DNA of 64,000 nt from Hydrangea macrophylla. Its lineage: Eukaryota > Streptophyta > Magnoliopsida > Cornales > Hydrangeaceae. The notes beneath the pieces were generated by a model that worked only from the letters and a program-made list of their open reading frames with translations, was not told the origin of the DNA and did not search any database. Made by a program: the position numbers and the translations under genes. The stretch spans positions 66,822,010 to 66,886,009 of the forward strand of contig CM066983.1 in NCBI GenBank assembly GCA_033977485.1, in the 5' to 3' direction. Of the stretch, positions 22,240 through 34,400 are shown piece by piece; position 1 is the stretch's first letter; each line of letters opens with the position of its first letter.

Positions 22240-23350
22240 CGGATATTTGTGGTGTAGCCTTCTTCATTTGAGGGGATTAAACTTTTCTATGTTATTCCAT
22301 TAATTTACCCAAAAAAAGAAAAACAAGAAACGGCTTGTACGTACATTTCATTCTGTTTTGAGAATGAGACTACTACTGTCTTACGCAAATATGGAAAGAC
22401 GGACCCTTTAAACTAAACAAAAATTTTGAGTCTATTTATCATGTTTGGGAGTATAATTTCTATATCAAACATGTTATAAACTCATAATAGAGTTGATTTG
22501 TAAGGTTTTTTTTTGGTCATTTTTGAGAATTCGAAGGTTTAGTGATTGTAATCCTTATTGTATATACTAATTATGATTTTCTTCTCCTCCCGCTAGCCCC
22601 GTTGTCCCTTTGTAGTTCGACATGTGTTCATATTATTACTTTTTGGTGATAATAAGAGCTTACATCTATTATAATAATTTGTAAAGTTTGATTCAACGAA
22701 AAACAATTAAGGTTGACCTAAACAAAAAGTGAGAAGAGAAGTATTGGTTTAAATATATATATATATATATGTGTATATCTAAGGTGAGTTGTATTATAAT
22801 GGGGCACATACATATTTTATTTTAGATTGTTTATTTTTTTGCTGTATTTGCTTCGACTATATTACAATTTATTTAATATATTACAGATGTAACTTTTATT
22901 TTGAGCCCTAATAAGTAGTTTTCGGGGGCCCTATCAGTATTTTTCGGGACCTTTTTAAAGAGCAAAACAAGCATAAAGTATGAGACCTTAGGCAGGGCCG
23001 GCCGTGAGTGCCGGTCACCCAGGAAACTGTGTTTCTAAATAAATGGGTATATTACACTTTATACCCTTATAATATAGGTGTGATATAGTTAACTTTGGTC
23101 CTCCCAATTTACACCATTACAAGTAGCTGAGCCAGGACTTCTGGTGTAGCCTTCATTTGAGAGCATTAACTTTGCTATGTTATTCCTGTAAACAAAAATA
23201 GAAAAGAAAAGACTTGTACATTTCATTCTGTTTTTAGATGAGACTACTTGGTCCATGCATTCAACTTCAATAGTACCAGTCACGAAGGAAAATGTGTGCC
23301 TAAATAAATGGGCATATTACACTTTTGTACCCTTATAAATTAAGTGTGAT
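22240..23350. repeat. Local duplications in intergenic DNA
   Basis: A ~110-bp phrase (TGGTGTAGCCTTC...TTTCATTCTGTTTT...GAGACTAC) occurs at about 22250-22373 and 23138-23243. A second phrase (CTAAATAAATGGGxATATTACACTTT) occurs at about 23035 and 23299. GCCCTAATAAG and GGGCCGGCC words near 22904-23003 resemble generic transposon debris. No gene is seen. Confidence 0.55.
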
Positions 23351-23589
23351 GTAATTTTGGTCTCTCCAGTTTCAATTTTGATAATTTGATCCCTCCTATA
23401 GGTTCAATGTTGCACGCTTTGCAATTTACAATATTGATATCTCACATATGCACCACGAATGAATTATATTGAATTAAAATTAGAATTGTAATGGCCAATT
23501 ATACAGGGGCATAAAGTATTATTTACTCTAAATAAATTCACTCCAACCCTTTCTTCATTCCTAAGAAAATTCGGTGAAGATCCTATTTG

Positions 23590-25485
23590 TATAGTAACTA
23601 CTCAACCTATATATGCTACTCTTTGGATAGCCAAATTTCATCGCAGAAGTCTTATCTCTATTTGCCTACTCAAAGGGGCAACAATAAACGGTGGTGTCAT
23701 TTCACTTTTTGCTAATTTGGTGAGAGAAAAGATTAATGTACATTTTCTAGCTCTATTTTCAAATATATGTGATAGTGGGATTACTTTTAATAATAGTCTC
23801 TCTAATAATGGTGAGATCACTTTAAAATCTTTCAATCCTAATCTACTGGGTTCGCTGCCACATATATTTAAAAAATATTTATGATACAAAATTTTAGAAG
23901 CATAGGCCAATGATTTTAGTGATCTTTAGATTTTAATTTGACTTTTGCTTGGTTTTGGTGGGTGCTGTTTTTGGTGGCGATGATCCGTTTTAGTGCTTTT
24001 TTAGTCTTTTCTCGCTTCGTGGTTTTCCATGTTTTAATAAATTTTCTTGTTGTTGAGAAAAAAAAAAAGGAAAAGGAAAAGGAAAAAGGAAAAAAAAGGT
24101 GTTATTTTCTGACTCTCTGAGATTGCCTAATTGAAATTTTTAAGAAGAAAATTATTGAAATTCAGCAGAAAGGAGGAAAACGGGGAAAATGTGATTTGAT
24201 TTGATTTGATTTATTTTCTTTACTGGTATGAAAATTAAAGATTTGACAAAAGAAAGGAAGGTGATTAGACTGATAGCTGCTACTAATGAAGACTTCACAG
24301 TTGATACAAAATGTACAATCACAATAAAAAAGCACTTATTTTAATTTATTTTATTTTGGATTTTATTAACTTTTTTGATTTTGAATTTTAGTAAGGAAAA
24401 AAAAAATCATTTTCAATGCTTCAATTATTATTGGAAGAGACAAAAGGAAAGAAAAATGTGTATAAGCATCATAAGTTGTTAGGGTAAATTCTAGGGAAAA
24501 TTAAAAATCAGTTACTTTTTTGTGGGATAACTAATTTAGAGTCAGTCAATATACTTTTTTTATTTTAGAAGGATATCTAATTTAAGTGAAGAAATTAAAA
24601 ACACATCAAAATTTGTCGGGAGCAATTGACCAAACGGTGTTGGAAGCAATTGTCTAAACATGAGGTGCAACTCACCAAACGGTGTCGGGAGCAACTCACC
24701 AAATGGTGTCGGGAAAATCCTAAGGGTAACTTTACCCTAGTTTTTGGTATAAAAATTGGGAGCTCCGTAATGGTGTTGATGGTCAAACGGCTACTACTTA
24801 GCCATTTCGCTACATAGACTAGATTTGTGCTAGCTAGAGTGAAACTGTTGAGATAAAACGGCTCACTCTTGACCGTTTGACTCTCATACAAGTGAAGTTT
24901 CAACCGTTTCACTCTCAAATGGTTGATGCTTGGGTGTTACCCCCACACAGTTAACCTTTACCCGTTTTATTGTATATTTGTACCATAACTTAAAGTTAGA
25001 CGTATTATAAACTTAAGTTCCATTATCCTACGGAACTTATAAGTTTATCCTTTGGTTCACACCATTGCATGTAGGGACTAATACTTGTTCTGGGGGCATA
25101 CGTTTGCAAGGGAATTCAGAGGTACTAGAAAATTTATTTATTTATTTTTAATAAAATACTATAAATTAGGGTTTTAAAAAAAATGTGCGGTTTCTCTTCA
25201 AAGACAAATGAATCTTTCCATGATTGTTTCTGAAAAAGTGTTTGCCCCTATGATCAATTTTTTGTTTAATTCTCTAATAGTTTCACTTAAAAAACAAATC
25301 ATCTTAAGTCCAAAATGGTTATCTAAAAGTCCTTAATACTTTGAGCTATATAACTAATTAAGTACATAAAATAATTAGTTTGGGTAAACTTAGTAAATTT
25401 TAAGGACCAAAGTGGGAAAAAAAAAAAAATTTGAATTTCAGAAGGTAACCGCAATTGCATAATGCATGCAAAACAATCATGGAAC
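23590..25485 (+). repeat. Segmental duplication, copy A
   Basis: Starts near GTATAGTAACTACTCAACC and ends near AAACAATCATGGAAC. It matches 48981-51060 over nearly its whole length (for example AGCCAAATTTCATCGCAGAA, CTTGTTCTGGGGGCATACG). It contains 24-30 bp tandem units of the type GGGAGCAACTCACCAAACGG at 24612-24716. No conserved open reading frame is shared that looks like a gene. Copy A lacks the right arm of a foldback structure that copy B has. Confidence 0.85.
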
Positions 25486-25529
25486 CGCAAGGATACCTTA
25501 AGGCTTCTTTGACATTAATTATTCATCTA

Positions 25530-26075
25530 AATATGAAGTGGGAAAAAGGGAGAAAGCCTAAAACAAATAGAAGTGAAAACACCAATGAAAGATCTGGAGG
25601 AAAAAAAAAATTAAATACCAAGAAAAGAAAAATGATTATTAAAGCCAGTAATATTGCAAAGTGATCTCACTTTACATTAGTCATGTTAAAGTGATTGTGA
25701 TTATTTTTTTCGATATATATCATGTGTTATGATGCTAAATATAACTTATTACTTTTATATGTAATTGCATTATATTATGCATAGTTCATACAATAGATTA
25801 TGGCCATCACCAATTTAGCATTTTTAATCATTTTTAGTTTATGTTCGTAATTTAAAAAAAGAAAAAAGAAAAAAGAATATGCACTTATGAAGTGTGGAAA
25901 GGGAAAATAAATAATAAAAGGAGAGAAAAGCTGAAACAAATAGAAGTGAAAATAGCAAGGAAGAATAATAAAGAAGAAAATAAAATAAAATATAACAACA
26001 AGAAAAGAAAAATGATTTTCAAAGCCAGTAATGCGAGTGGATCTCACTTGACATTAGTATGTTAAAGTGATTATG
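25530..26075. repeat. Tandem duplication, two ~170-190 bp copies
   Basis: 25530-25700 and 25888-26075 share AACAAATAGAAGTGAAAA, AAGAAAAGAAAAATGATT, AAAGCCAGTAAT and ATGTTAAAGTGATT in the same order. They have diverged and differ by indels. Confidence 0.7.
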
Positions 26076-26198
26076 AATACATTTGTACATACATAGACGC
26101 ATGTGTATATGGTTCTATATATGTGTATAGTGATAAATTAGAACACACTTTTTTTTTTTTTTTTCATTTTTCTCTTACTTCTTTTCTTCTTCTTCTTC

Positions 26199-26221
26199 TT
26201 ATTATTATTATTATTATTATA

Positions 26222-26269
<48 letters not shown>

Positions 26270-26270
26270 T
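26199..26270. repeat. (ATT)n microsatellite
   Basis: About 72 bp of ATT repeats with one interruption at 26220. Confidence 0.9.
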
Positions 26271-26415
26271 TATTTTTTAATATCACTAGCATGGTATTGA
26301 ACTTTGTAGATACATGCACAAAATGTGGGATGAACTAGTATATCAAAAATCAAGAAAACCATTATCCTCATAATAATGATGTCTGTATTGGTGAGATAAT
26401 TTATTGTTATAATTT

Positions 26416-26920
26416 TGTAATACCCTTAAAATTTCTGCGTTAATATGAAATCAGTCCCCGTATTTTGTTCATATGCCTCGACAATATTTTAAATTCAGAG
26501 CATGTATGCGTGATCGTATTATTAATTACTTAGACTATAAGTTACAACTCAGACTGACTTTGCACACGAACCCGTAGAATCTGCGATTTATTTAGACTGC
26601 ATTTCACGTAAAACTAAGCGACGACTCAACACTGCAAAAATAGAATAGAGGAATCCTTCCTAAAATGGCATGTGTACCAACCACCCTACTCTTGCCTATT
26701 GTGTAAAACTATTACCCAAACACCACCCCCCAAACCGCCGGGTAAACTCCCCACACCACCACCGCTGGGCTCACACCCCCACAACCTCTCAATCAATCTC
26801 CCTCAAGTCTTCTCCATGCCACCAAATAGATACACAAAGTTCTGTGAACATGTATGTGAGTATGTGTGTGGTGTAATGTCTATATATGAGAGTTTGAGAG
26901 AGAGAGAGAGTTACCGAGAG

Positions 26921-26960
<40 letters not shown>

Positions 26961-26968
26961 ACCGAGAG

Positions 26969-27003
<35 letters not shown>

Positions 27004-28988
27004 ACCCACATACTCCCTGCCTCAACACTTTACACACACACACACACACACACACACAGAAGAAGAAGAAGAAGAAGAAGAAGAAGAAGAAGCTAGGAGG
27101 AAGAGAGAGAGAAGTCGAGGCCCTTGAGAGAGGAGAAGACCCCGGACTGTGGTAAGGCCCCTATACCCCCTGCTTATTCTTGTACACTCACACACTTCTA
27201 CATACACACCCAGACCCTTCTTGCACGAACCAAACAGAGCCTAAGGCTCTCTGTTAGCCTCAGTGGCCATTAAAGAGCCCTAATCGGAACTCGTTTTTTT
27301 ATGCAAACATCACAAGGGCCTCCAAAATTAGACCAAACGGACCCTTATGGTCCCAGGTAGACCCTCTATAAGCAGCTTTTGAAAAGAACAATGTTTAGTT
27401 AGCCATGCATGGCTTTATCCTCGGAAAACCTAAAAAGAATAATTAAATAGTAGGACCCTAAAACGAATGAACCTTGACCCTAGCTTATAGTATGTTGTAG
27501 AGGGCCCCATTCCGGTCCTTTTGGCGTTGACGGCACCAATTTCTATGGTGAGATGAGAGAGATACAAGGCCTGGAAGTTTTCCGGTCAAAACGGGCTCGC
27601 CGGCGGCGAGCTGGGTTCGTCGGAGAAGAAGAGACCCGTTGGGTCTTCGGGTTATATCGTTAACCCATTGGGTCGGTTCGGGTTTGCATATGGGTGTGTT
27701 TAGCTGTTTGTCTAAATGGTTAATGGTTCGGGTTATAATAATTGTTAGTGGGTCAGGTCGGACTTTTTAAGTTGCATCTCTGCGTGTGTATATGGGTAAC
27801 CCGTGAGTACGGGCCGGATATGGGTTAACCCGCGGGTTTAGATTAATAACTAATTAGTTTATTTTATATTCTTAATTATTCTGTTAATCAGGCTTAGTAC
27901 ATTAATGATCCGGGATTAGCAATAATTCACATTTTATTATTCTGTTAATAAGGATTAGTGATATATGAATTATTTATTATATATATTAGGTATAATAAAA
28001 AATTATAAATAATTATAAATGATATAAATAAATGGTTTTAAATAGTTAAATTATTTTAGAAATAGTTTAAATACCGAAAATTATATTTTTAAATAATCTG
28101 AAATATTATTTTTAGCATAACCTTATATTATGAACTAATAATGTAATTCTTATATAATATACTTATTATTTATTTAAGTTTCTTATAAATAATAAGTAAT
28201 TGTTTAAATTAAAATAATTAGGTAATAAATACCTAATGACTACCTTTAAATATAGGAAAATTATGTTTAATTTTCCTAAGGTCTAATACTTTTGTTTTAT
28301 AAATTACTATTTATAAAACCCAAACTTTAGTGTTCCTAAAGAATTATTAATTATTTATAAAGACCCCGTTTGGTGGTATTTAAATTATTTAGATACCAAA
28401 TGGACTCCGAAAATTATGAGAAAAATACTACTAGCCTAATTTAAGGTCTAGTATTTAATAAAAATATTTATAAGGGTCATATGTTTCCCTAAAACTATAT
28501 TTTATAATTAGGGGATCCCCCAGTCTATTATTAGATGATTTAAACTTCAGAAATTCATAATAAATAAACTGTAGCTCAGAAAAATACGCGGTCAGTTCTT
28601 AGAGTCTTAAAATAATGTTTAGAACATCCCCTTAAAGTTTGGTGACCTTTTGACACAGTAAAAAATACAGCTTATCTTTAGGGCCCAAACTGGTATAGAA
28701 AACCCAGCCTTTTATGCGACGGACTCCGATTTGAGTCTAGTCAATGGCGTTGGACTCAGAATGATGTCTGGAGCATCATGTTGAGGTTTAGGAACCCACC
28801 CGACACAATTACCATTATGCCCCTAATTTTAGTAAGCTTATTAATCAATGTTCAATGTAATTTTATACTTTGTAGGAACCGTTACGCTTGTTTTTACGCA
28901 ACCGCTTCGAGGTGAGTCGTCCTAATTCACTTGGTATATTATAGATTTACTCTATGTGTGTTATGTGAATATCCAGTGTGTCCTGTGC
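26416..28988 (+). repeat. E1 5' LTR (truncated)
   Basis: Matches 42776-45290 of the 3' LTR base for base apart from scattered substitutions and microsatellite length changes. A TATA-like TCTATATATGAG at 26879 is followed by GA repeats (26893-27000), AC repeats (27031-27058) and GAA repeats (27059-27091), all longer than in the 3' LTR. The last ~1.3 kb of the LTR is missing because the sequence passes into the E2 LTR at 28989. Confidence 0.92.
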
Positions 28989-31201
28989 TGTCACACCCGT
29001 TCCAGAAATTTATGATTTTGAAAATGCATTATTTGAGATTTTGAAATTATTAATGTTATTAATAATTTGAGCTGAGGTTGACTGTGAGTCAACGGTAAGG
29101 TGTCAGTGAAGATACGGGAACATGGCAGTTCATATTGCATGATCATGAGTAAATGACAATTATATGATTTAAATGTTATTTGACTTTATCTGGTATTCCT
29201 GTGAATAGTAATTATACATGTGTAGTATAAATCTGGTATTTGGATACTTTAATATATCATTTTGAGAACTGTGGTGAGAACGTGAGTGATACGTTAATTA
29301 AAAAGGTAGGTTTTGTAGAGATTCCACCTAATTTAGTTTTCGGACGTTTTTTGGACCCAAACGAGATCTTGTCGAAAACTTTTGAAATTTATAGTTTTCA
29401 CTCGTAAAGTTATAAAATGGAAGTGTGCGAAGTTTCATGGGTTAATAAGAAGTTTTGATAAACTTGCGGGGAGGTAAACGTAATTTCTGCAAAGTTTGTC
29501 TATATATAGAAGTGGATGAGATTTCATTCTCATCCACAACTTCTAAAAATATCTAGAGAGGGAGAGAGGAGAGAGAAGGGAGATTGAGCCAACGAGCTTT
29601 GCGACGCCGATCGACGACCTTCCGTTCGTCAGATTTTCTCCAGATTTCAGATTTGAACTCGTGGAGGTAAGACCTACGTTTTGATACTACTTAGGCCATG
29701 TTTGGCAACTTTTTGTAAAAATTTTAATTCTAGACTTGTGGGGAAAACCCAATAAAACTCGTAGGAATCGCGTATAATTTGAAATCCGACGATTATTTAG
29801 CCCCCTAGACGATCCTTCAAAGTTTGAAGAGAATCGCACGAGGTATGAATTCTAGATCTATGAAATATATGGATTTTCATGTTTGAACATCAACTTTGAT
29901 ATTCTTGGATCCGGGCGAAATTCATGTATTAGTTAGGCCCGTTAATTATGCACGTGAAATTATGATAAAAGCACGTATAACTGTTTATGTGAGCATGTTA
30001 TGTGTCTACTTGGGTCAAAGGGGAGTTTGGTGCAAATTCATCCGGGGTAAGCTCCTCGAACCTTGAGGATTATGATTGTGATTGAAATGGAAGTGGAATT
30101 GTGGTTGTGTCTGGATTGGAGGTGGTCCCAACTAGTACACGGTACCTGGTATGGAGGAAGGCCCAACCAGTGTACAAGATGCGTGGGAGAGGTGGGCCTC
30201 CTACGGCATCGACCGGATGAATGTGTACCACTCACCATAGAGACTATTTCTATGTGTTTTAAGATGCTTAAATCATGAACTGTCATATAAGCATACATTT
30301 AGAATTGTACACTCAGCATATAGCTGAGCAGTGGAGACGTACTCCATTGCAGGTAAGAAGAAAGACAAGAAGAATCGTGAGGAGTGAGGCTGTTGAGGAA
30401 CGCCGGGGAACCACATTTGTATATGTTTTTGTTTAATCCTAAAAACTTGTGTAAGGATTTGAAATTGTAATATTATGTTGTAATAGAGCTATGGATTAGT
30501 TTCGTAGTATTGTAATCTTGTAAGTGAACGTCTGTAGTTATGTTTTAAATGTTGAAAATCAGTTATGGTTTTGATTGTGGTTGGTGTGGAGAAGCATGAG
30601 TTATTGATATTTCTTTACAGGCTGCCCAGCAGGGGAGCAGTCGACTGGACCCAGGATCAGTCGACTGAATTCCGTGGGATTGAGACACTGAAAGTGAATA
30701 GTAAGAGAAACAGTCGACTGGACCCTTGATCAGTCGTCTGAACACTGTTGATTTTTGGCTACTGCTTCTAATAATGGAAAAGCAGTCGACTGGATCCCCA
30801 GATCAGTCGACTGGACCCCTTTGTAATATGTTGTATTTTTTATTCTGCTTAACACAGTCGACTGAGGGGAGTGAGCAGTCGACTGAACCACTGTAGATTT
30901 TAGCTACTGATCCGAATAGTAACCAGGCACAGTCGACTAGACCCTATTACAGTCGACTGGGCAGTCGACTGAACCTCTGTTTTCAAAACTGTTTCTTTTG
31001 ATGTGTTTCTAATTGGCCAAAACTTTTTATAACTCCAATTTTCAAGGGATTCGTCCACTCAGAGGGAAATGTTCCTAAATTTTAAAATACCCAGGGTTGT
31101 TTTAAAGTTCTTTCCGCTGCGTATCATTATATTGTTGTTGGATGAGCCTTGGTGGCGTGCCATGTGTCCTATTTCCACGCGTAGTGGGATGGGTCGTGAC
31201 A
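28989..31201 (+). repeat. E2 first LTR (2,213 bp)
   Basis: TG...CA borders. A TATA box (TATATATA) sits at 29501-29508, followed by a perfect 10-bp hairpin (29512-29521 / 29528-29537) and a GA-rich tract. An array of 11 CAGTCGACTG-type units covers 30638-30971. It inserted into the E1 5' LTR after GTGTCCTGTGC. Confidence 0.93.
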
Positions 31202-31206
31202 TTTAT

Positions 31207-31218
31207 TGGTATCAAAGC
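31207..31218 (+). other. Primer-binding site of E2 (tRNA-Met type)
   Basis: TGGTATCAAAGC, five bases after the LTR end. It matches the usual initiator-Met primer site TGGTATCAGAGC with one mismatch. Confidence 0.85.
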
Positions 31219-31400
31219 TATAGGTAACAAAATTTTGGGAACGTTCGACGACGAGTGGAGTGTTGAGTGAATTGTCACATGTTTTAAATTGCATCCATAC
31301 ATATTAGAGATGTTTGATGCATATATATGTTTACATACATGATATTGTTATTGTTTTACATGCATAGTGTTTATGCATTGAGAACTACAGGGTAGTAATC

Positions 31401-34400
31401 ATGAGTAACGAAGAGTGAAATCTATCGCCACACATTCGACGTATGAATGAAATGGCAGAAATGATGGGGAGTATGGGGGAAATGATACGGAATATAGCGG
31501 AACGATTGCCTCCAACACCTCCATTCGAAACACCACCGTTAACTGTGGTACATCCACCTGAGAATAGGGGTATGAGATCCATATCCGAACAATTTATGAG
31601 GAAGAAACCAATGGAATTTCATGGGACACCTGATACAACATTGGCAGAACATTGGGTCATGGACATAGAACAAATTTTTCGATCTATTCCGATGTCAGAT
31701 AGGGAGAAGATTGAGAACACAAGTGACGTGTTGAGGGGTGAAGCTCAGAACTGGTGGGTAAACGTTTTAGATCAAGGAGCACCAATTACTTGGGAGGGGT
31801 TCAAGGCGGAATTCAATCGCTGATTCTTTCCGCGTGCCGCCTACAATGCAAAGAAACGAGAGTTTGATAACCTCAAACAAGGAGACATGACTGTAACGGA
31901 GTATACTTCCAAGTATAACGCGTTGTTGAGGTTTGGTAAGGGTTCAGTGCCAGAAGAGGAAGATAGGGCAAGAAAATTTGAAGAGGGTTTAAGGGATAAT
32001 ATCCGGTTGAGAGTAGAGACCTACGAACATTCGACTGTTGCCGCAGTACATCAGACGGCACTTGTAGCCGAAAGTGGAATAGAGAGATCGAGACAAAATC
32101 ACCAAGGGAAGCGAAGTCATGAGGGTGGTGACCGAAGTTAGGGGGGATCTTCTTTTAAGAAGCCGTTTTCACGAGGCTCTAGTTCTGGTTTTAATGATTC
32201 CAGGAGAGTACCAAGTAATATACCATTGTGTCCGCTTTGCAACCGACCACACACCGGTCGATGTTTTCTGACCAACTTTCAGAACAGATCTACAGGGGGA
32301 AACAGTGTGAGTTCTGCGACTTACCTGCAACTCAAGTGCTTTGATTGTGGTACCTTAGGACACCGAGCGAAGGATTGCCCAAAGAAGCGTTCTCAACAAG
32401 GGGCAAGTTCTATGGCTTCTAATGGTTCGAAGCCTAAGCAGTTTAGTGACGGAGGACAAAGGACAGAGCAACGTCAGGGAAGATCATTCCAGATGAACCC
32501 TGGAGACGTGGCTGCTACTAATACAGTGGTCTCAGGTATGGTGCTTGTATGTTCACACTTAGCACGCATACTCGTTGATTCGGGATCTACGCATTCGTTT
32601 GTATCTTATAACTTTGTTGGACATTTGAATGTTAAGTCCGCACCACTAGGATATGATTTATCCATTGCCGTGCCGCTTAGTAAACCAGTAGTGACATCTA
32701 CGATATATCAAGATTGTGAGATCAAACTAGGTAAGAAGTTAATGACCGTAGACCTTATACCGATTGTAGTGAATCATTTCGATGTGATACTGGGAATGGA
32801 TTGGTTAGCTCTTAACCAAGCCACAATAGACTGTGAACGGAAAGAGGTTAATTTTTGATCACCGGTATATGGGAACTTTTATTTTCAAGGGAGTGGGGTT
32901 ACACCACCGCCGTACTTGATTTCAGCTATCCGAGCGGGAAAGTTATTGAAAACGGGATGTCAGGGATTGTTATGTTCAGTGACTGATGTCTCAGCGATCG
33001 AATCAACAGTAAGGGATATTCCAGTAGTGTGAGAGTACCCAGATGTATTTCCCGATGACTTACCAGACGTCCTGATTGAGAGGGAAATTGAATACACCAT
33101 TGAGGTAAAGCCAGACACAAGACCAATATCCAAAGCACCGTATAGGATGGGACCAGTAGAATTGAAAGAACTGAAAGTTCAACTACAAGAGTTACTTGAT
33201 AAAGGTTTCATCCGACCAAGTGTATCACCGTGGGGAGTTCCAGTATTGTTTGTAAAGAAGAAAGACGGTTCAATACGTATGTGTGTTGATTATCGGGAAT
33301 TGAACAAGTTGACAATCAAGAACAAGTATCCACTACCCAGAATTGATGACTTATTTGATTAACTTCGTGGGGCACAAGTATTCTCCAAGATAGACCTGAG
33401 ATCGGGATATCATCAATTGAAAGTGAAGGCCGAAGATGTTGAGAAAACAGCTTTCAGAGCGCGTTATGGACACTATGAGTTCTTAATTATGCCATTTGGA
33501 GTTACTAATGCACCAGCTGCATTCATGGACCTTATGAACCGAGTCTTTAAGGATTATTTGGATGACTTTGTGATAGTGTTCATCTACGATATTCTTGTTT
33601 ATTCGCCAAGTGAGATAACACACGAGAATCATTTGAGATTGATACTTCAGAGACTGCGGGAAAGGCAGCTATTTGGGAAATTCAAGAAATGTGAATTTTG
33701 GTTACCTAGTATTACTTTTCTTGGTCACGTGATTGACAAGAATGGAGTTTCAGTTGATCCTCACAAAGTAAAAGCTGTATCAAATTGGCAAAGACCGACA
33801 TCTGTATCTGAAATTCGAAGTTTCTTGGGATTAGCGGGATACTACCGTCGTTTTATTGAACATTTCTCAAAGATTTCTTTACCTATGACAAAGTTAATGA
33901 GAAAGGGTGTTATCTTTGAATGGAGTCAGGAATGTGAAGACATTTTCCAAGAGTTGAAGTCACGGTTGACGAGAGCACCGATATTGACAATACCATATGG
34001 AACCGAAGGATTTGTAATCTATAGTGATGCTTCACATAAAGGGTTGGGATGTGTGCTTATGCAAGGTGGTAAAGTAATTGCTTATGGTTCTAGACAATTG
34101 AAGACACATGAGGTTAACTATCTAACCCATGATCTTGAATTAACCGCAGTAATTCATGCCTTGAAGATTTGGAGACACTACCTGTATGGGGAAAAGTGTG
34201 AGATATTCATGGATCACAAGAGTTTGAAATATATTTTCACCCAACGGGACTTGAATATGAGACAACGAAGATGGTTGGAGTTGATGAAGGATTACGATCT
34301 TTCGATTGAGTACCATCCGGGAAAGGCGAATGTAGTAGCCGATGCGTTAAGCCGAAAGACGCCGAGGAATTTAGCTGATGAGCTAACACAACAAAAAGAA

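Noticed and set aside
24612..24716. Regularly spaced repeats considered as a CRISPR-like array
   Set aside because: Few degenerate units without distinct spacers, in a plant genome; part of a duplicated foldback.
26672..27127. 151-codon open frame with Arg/Glu repeats
   Set aside because: Produced by GA, AC and GAA microsatellites within the E1 LTR.
30038..30298. Open frames on both strands repeated at 36999-37259
   Set aside because: They repeat only because they lie in the two E2 LTRs; no coding signature.
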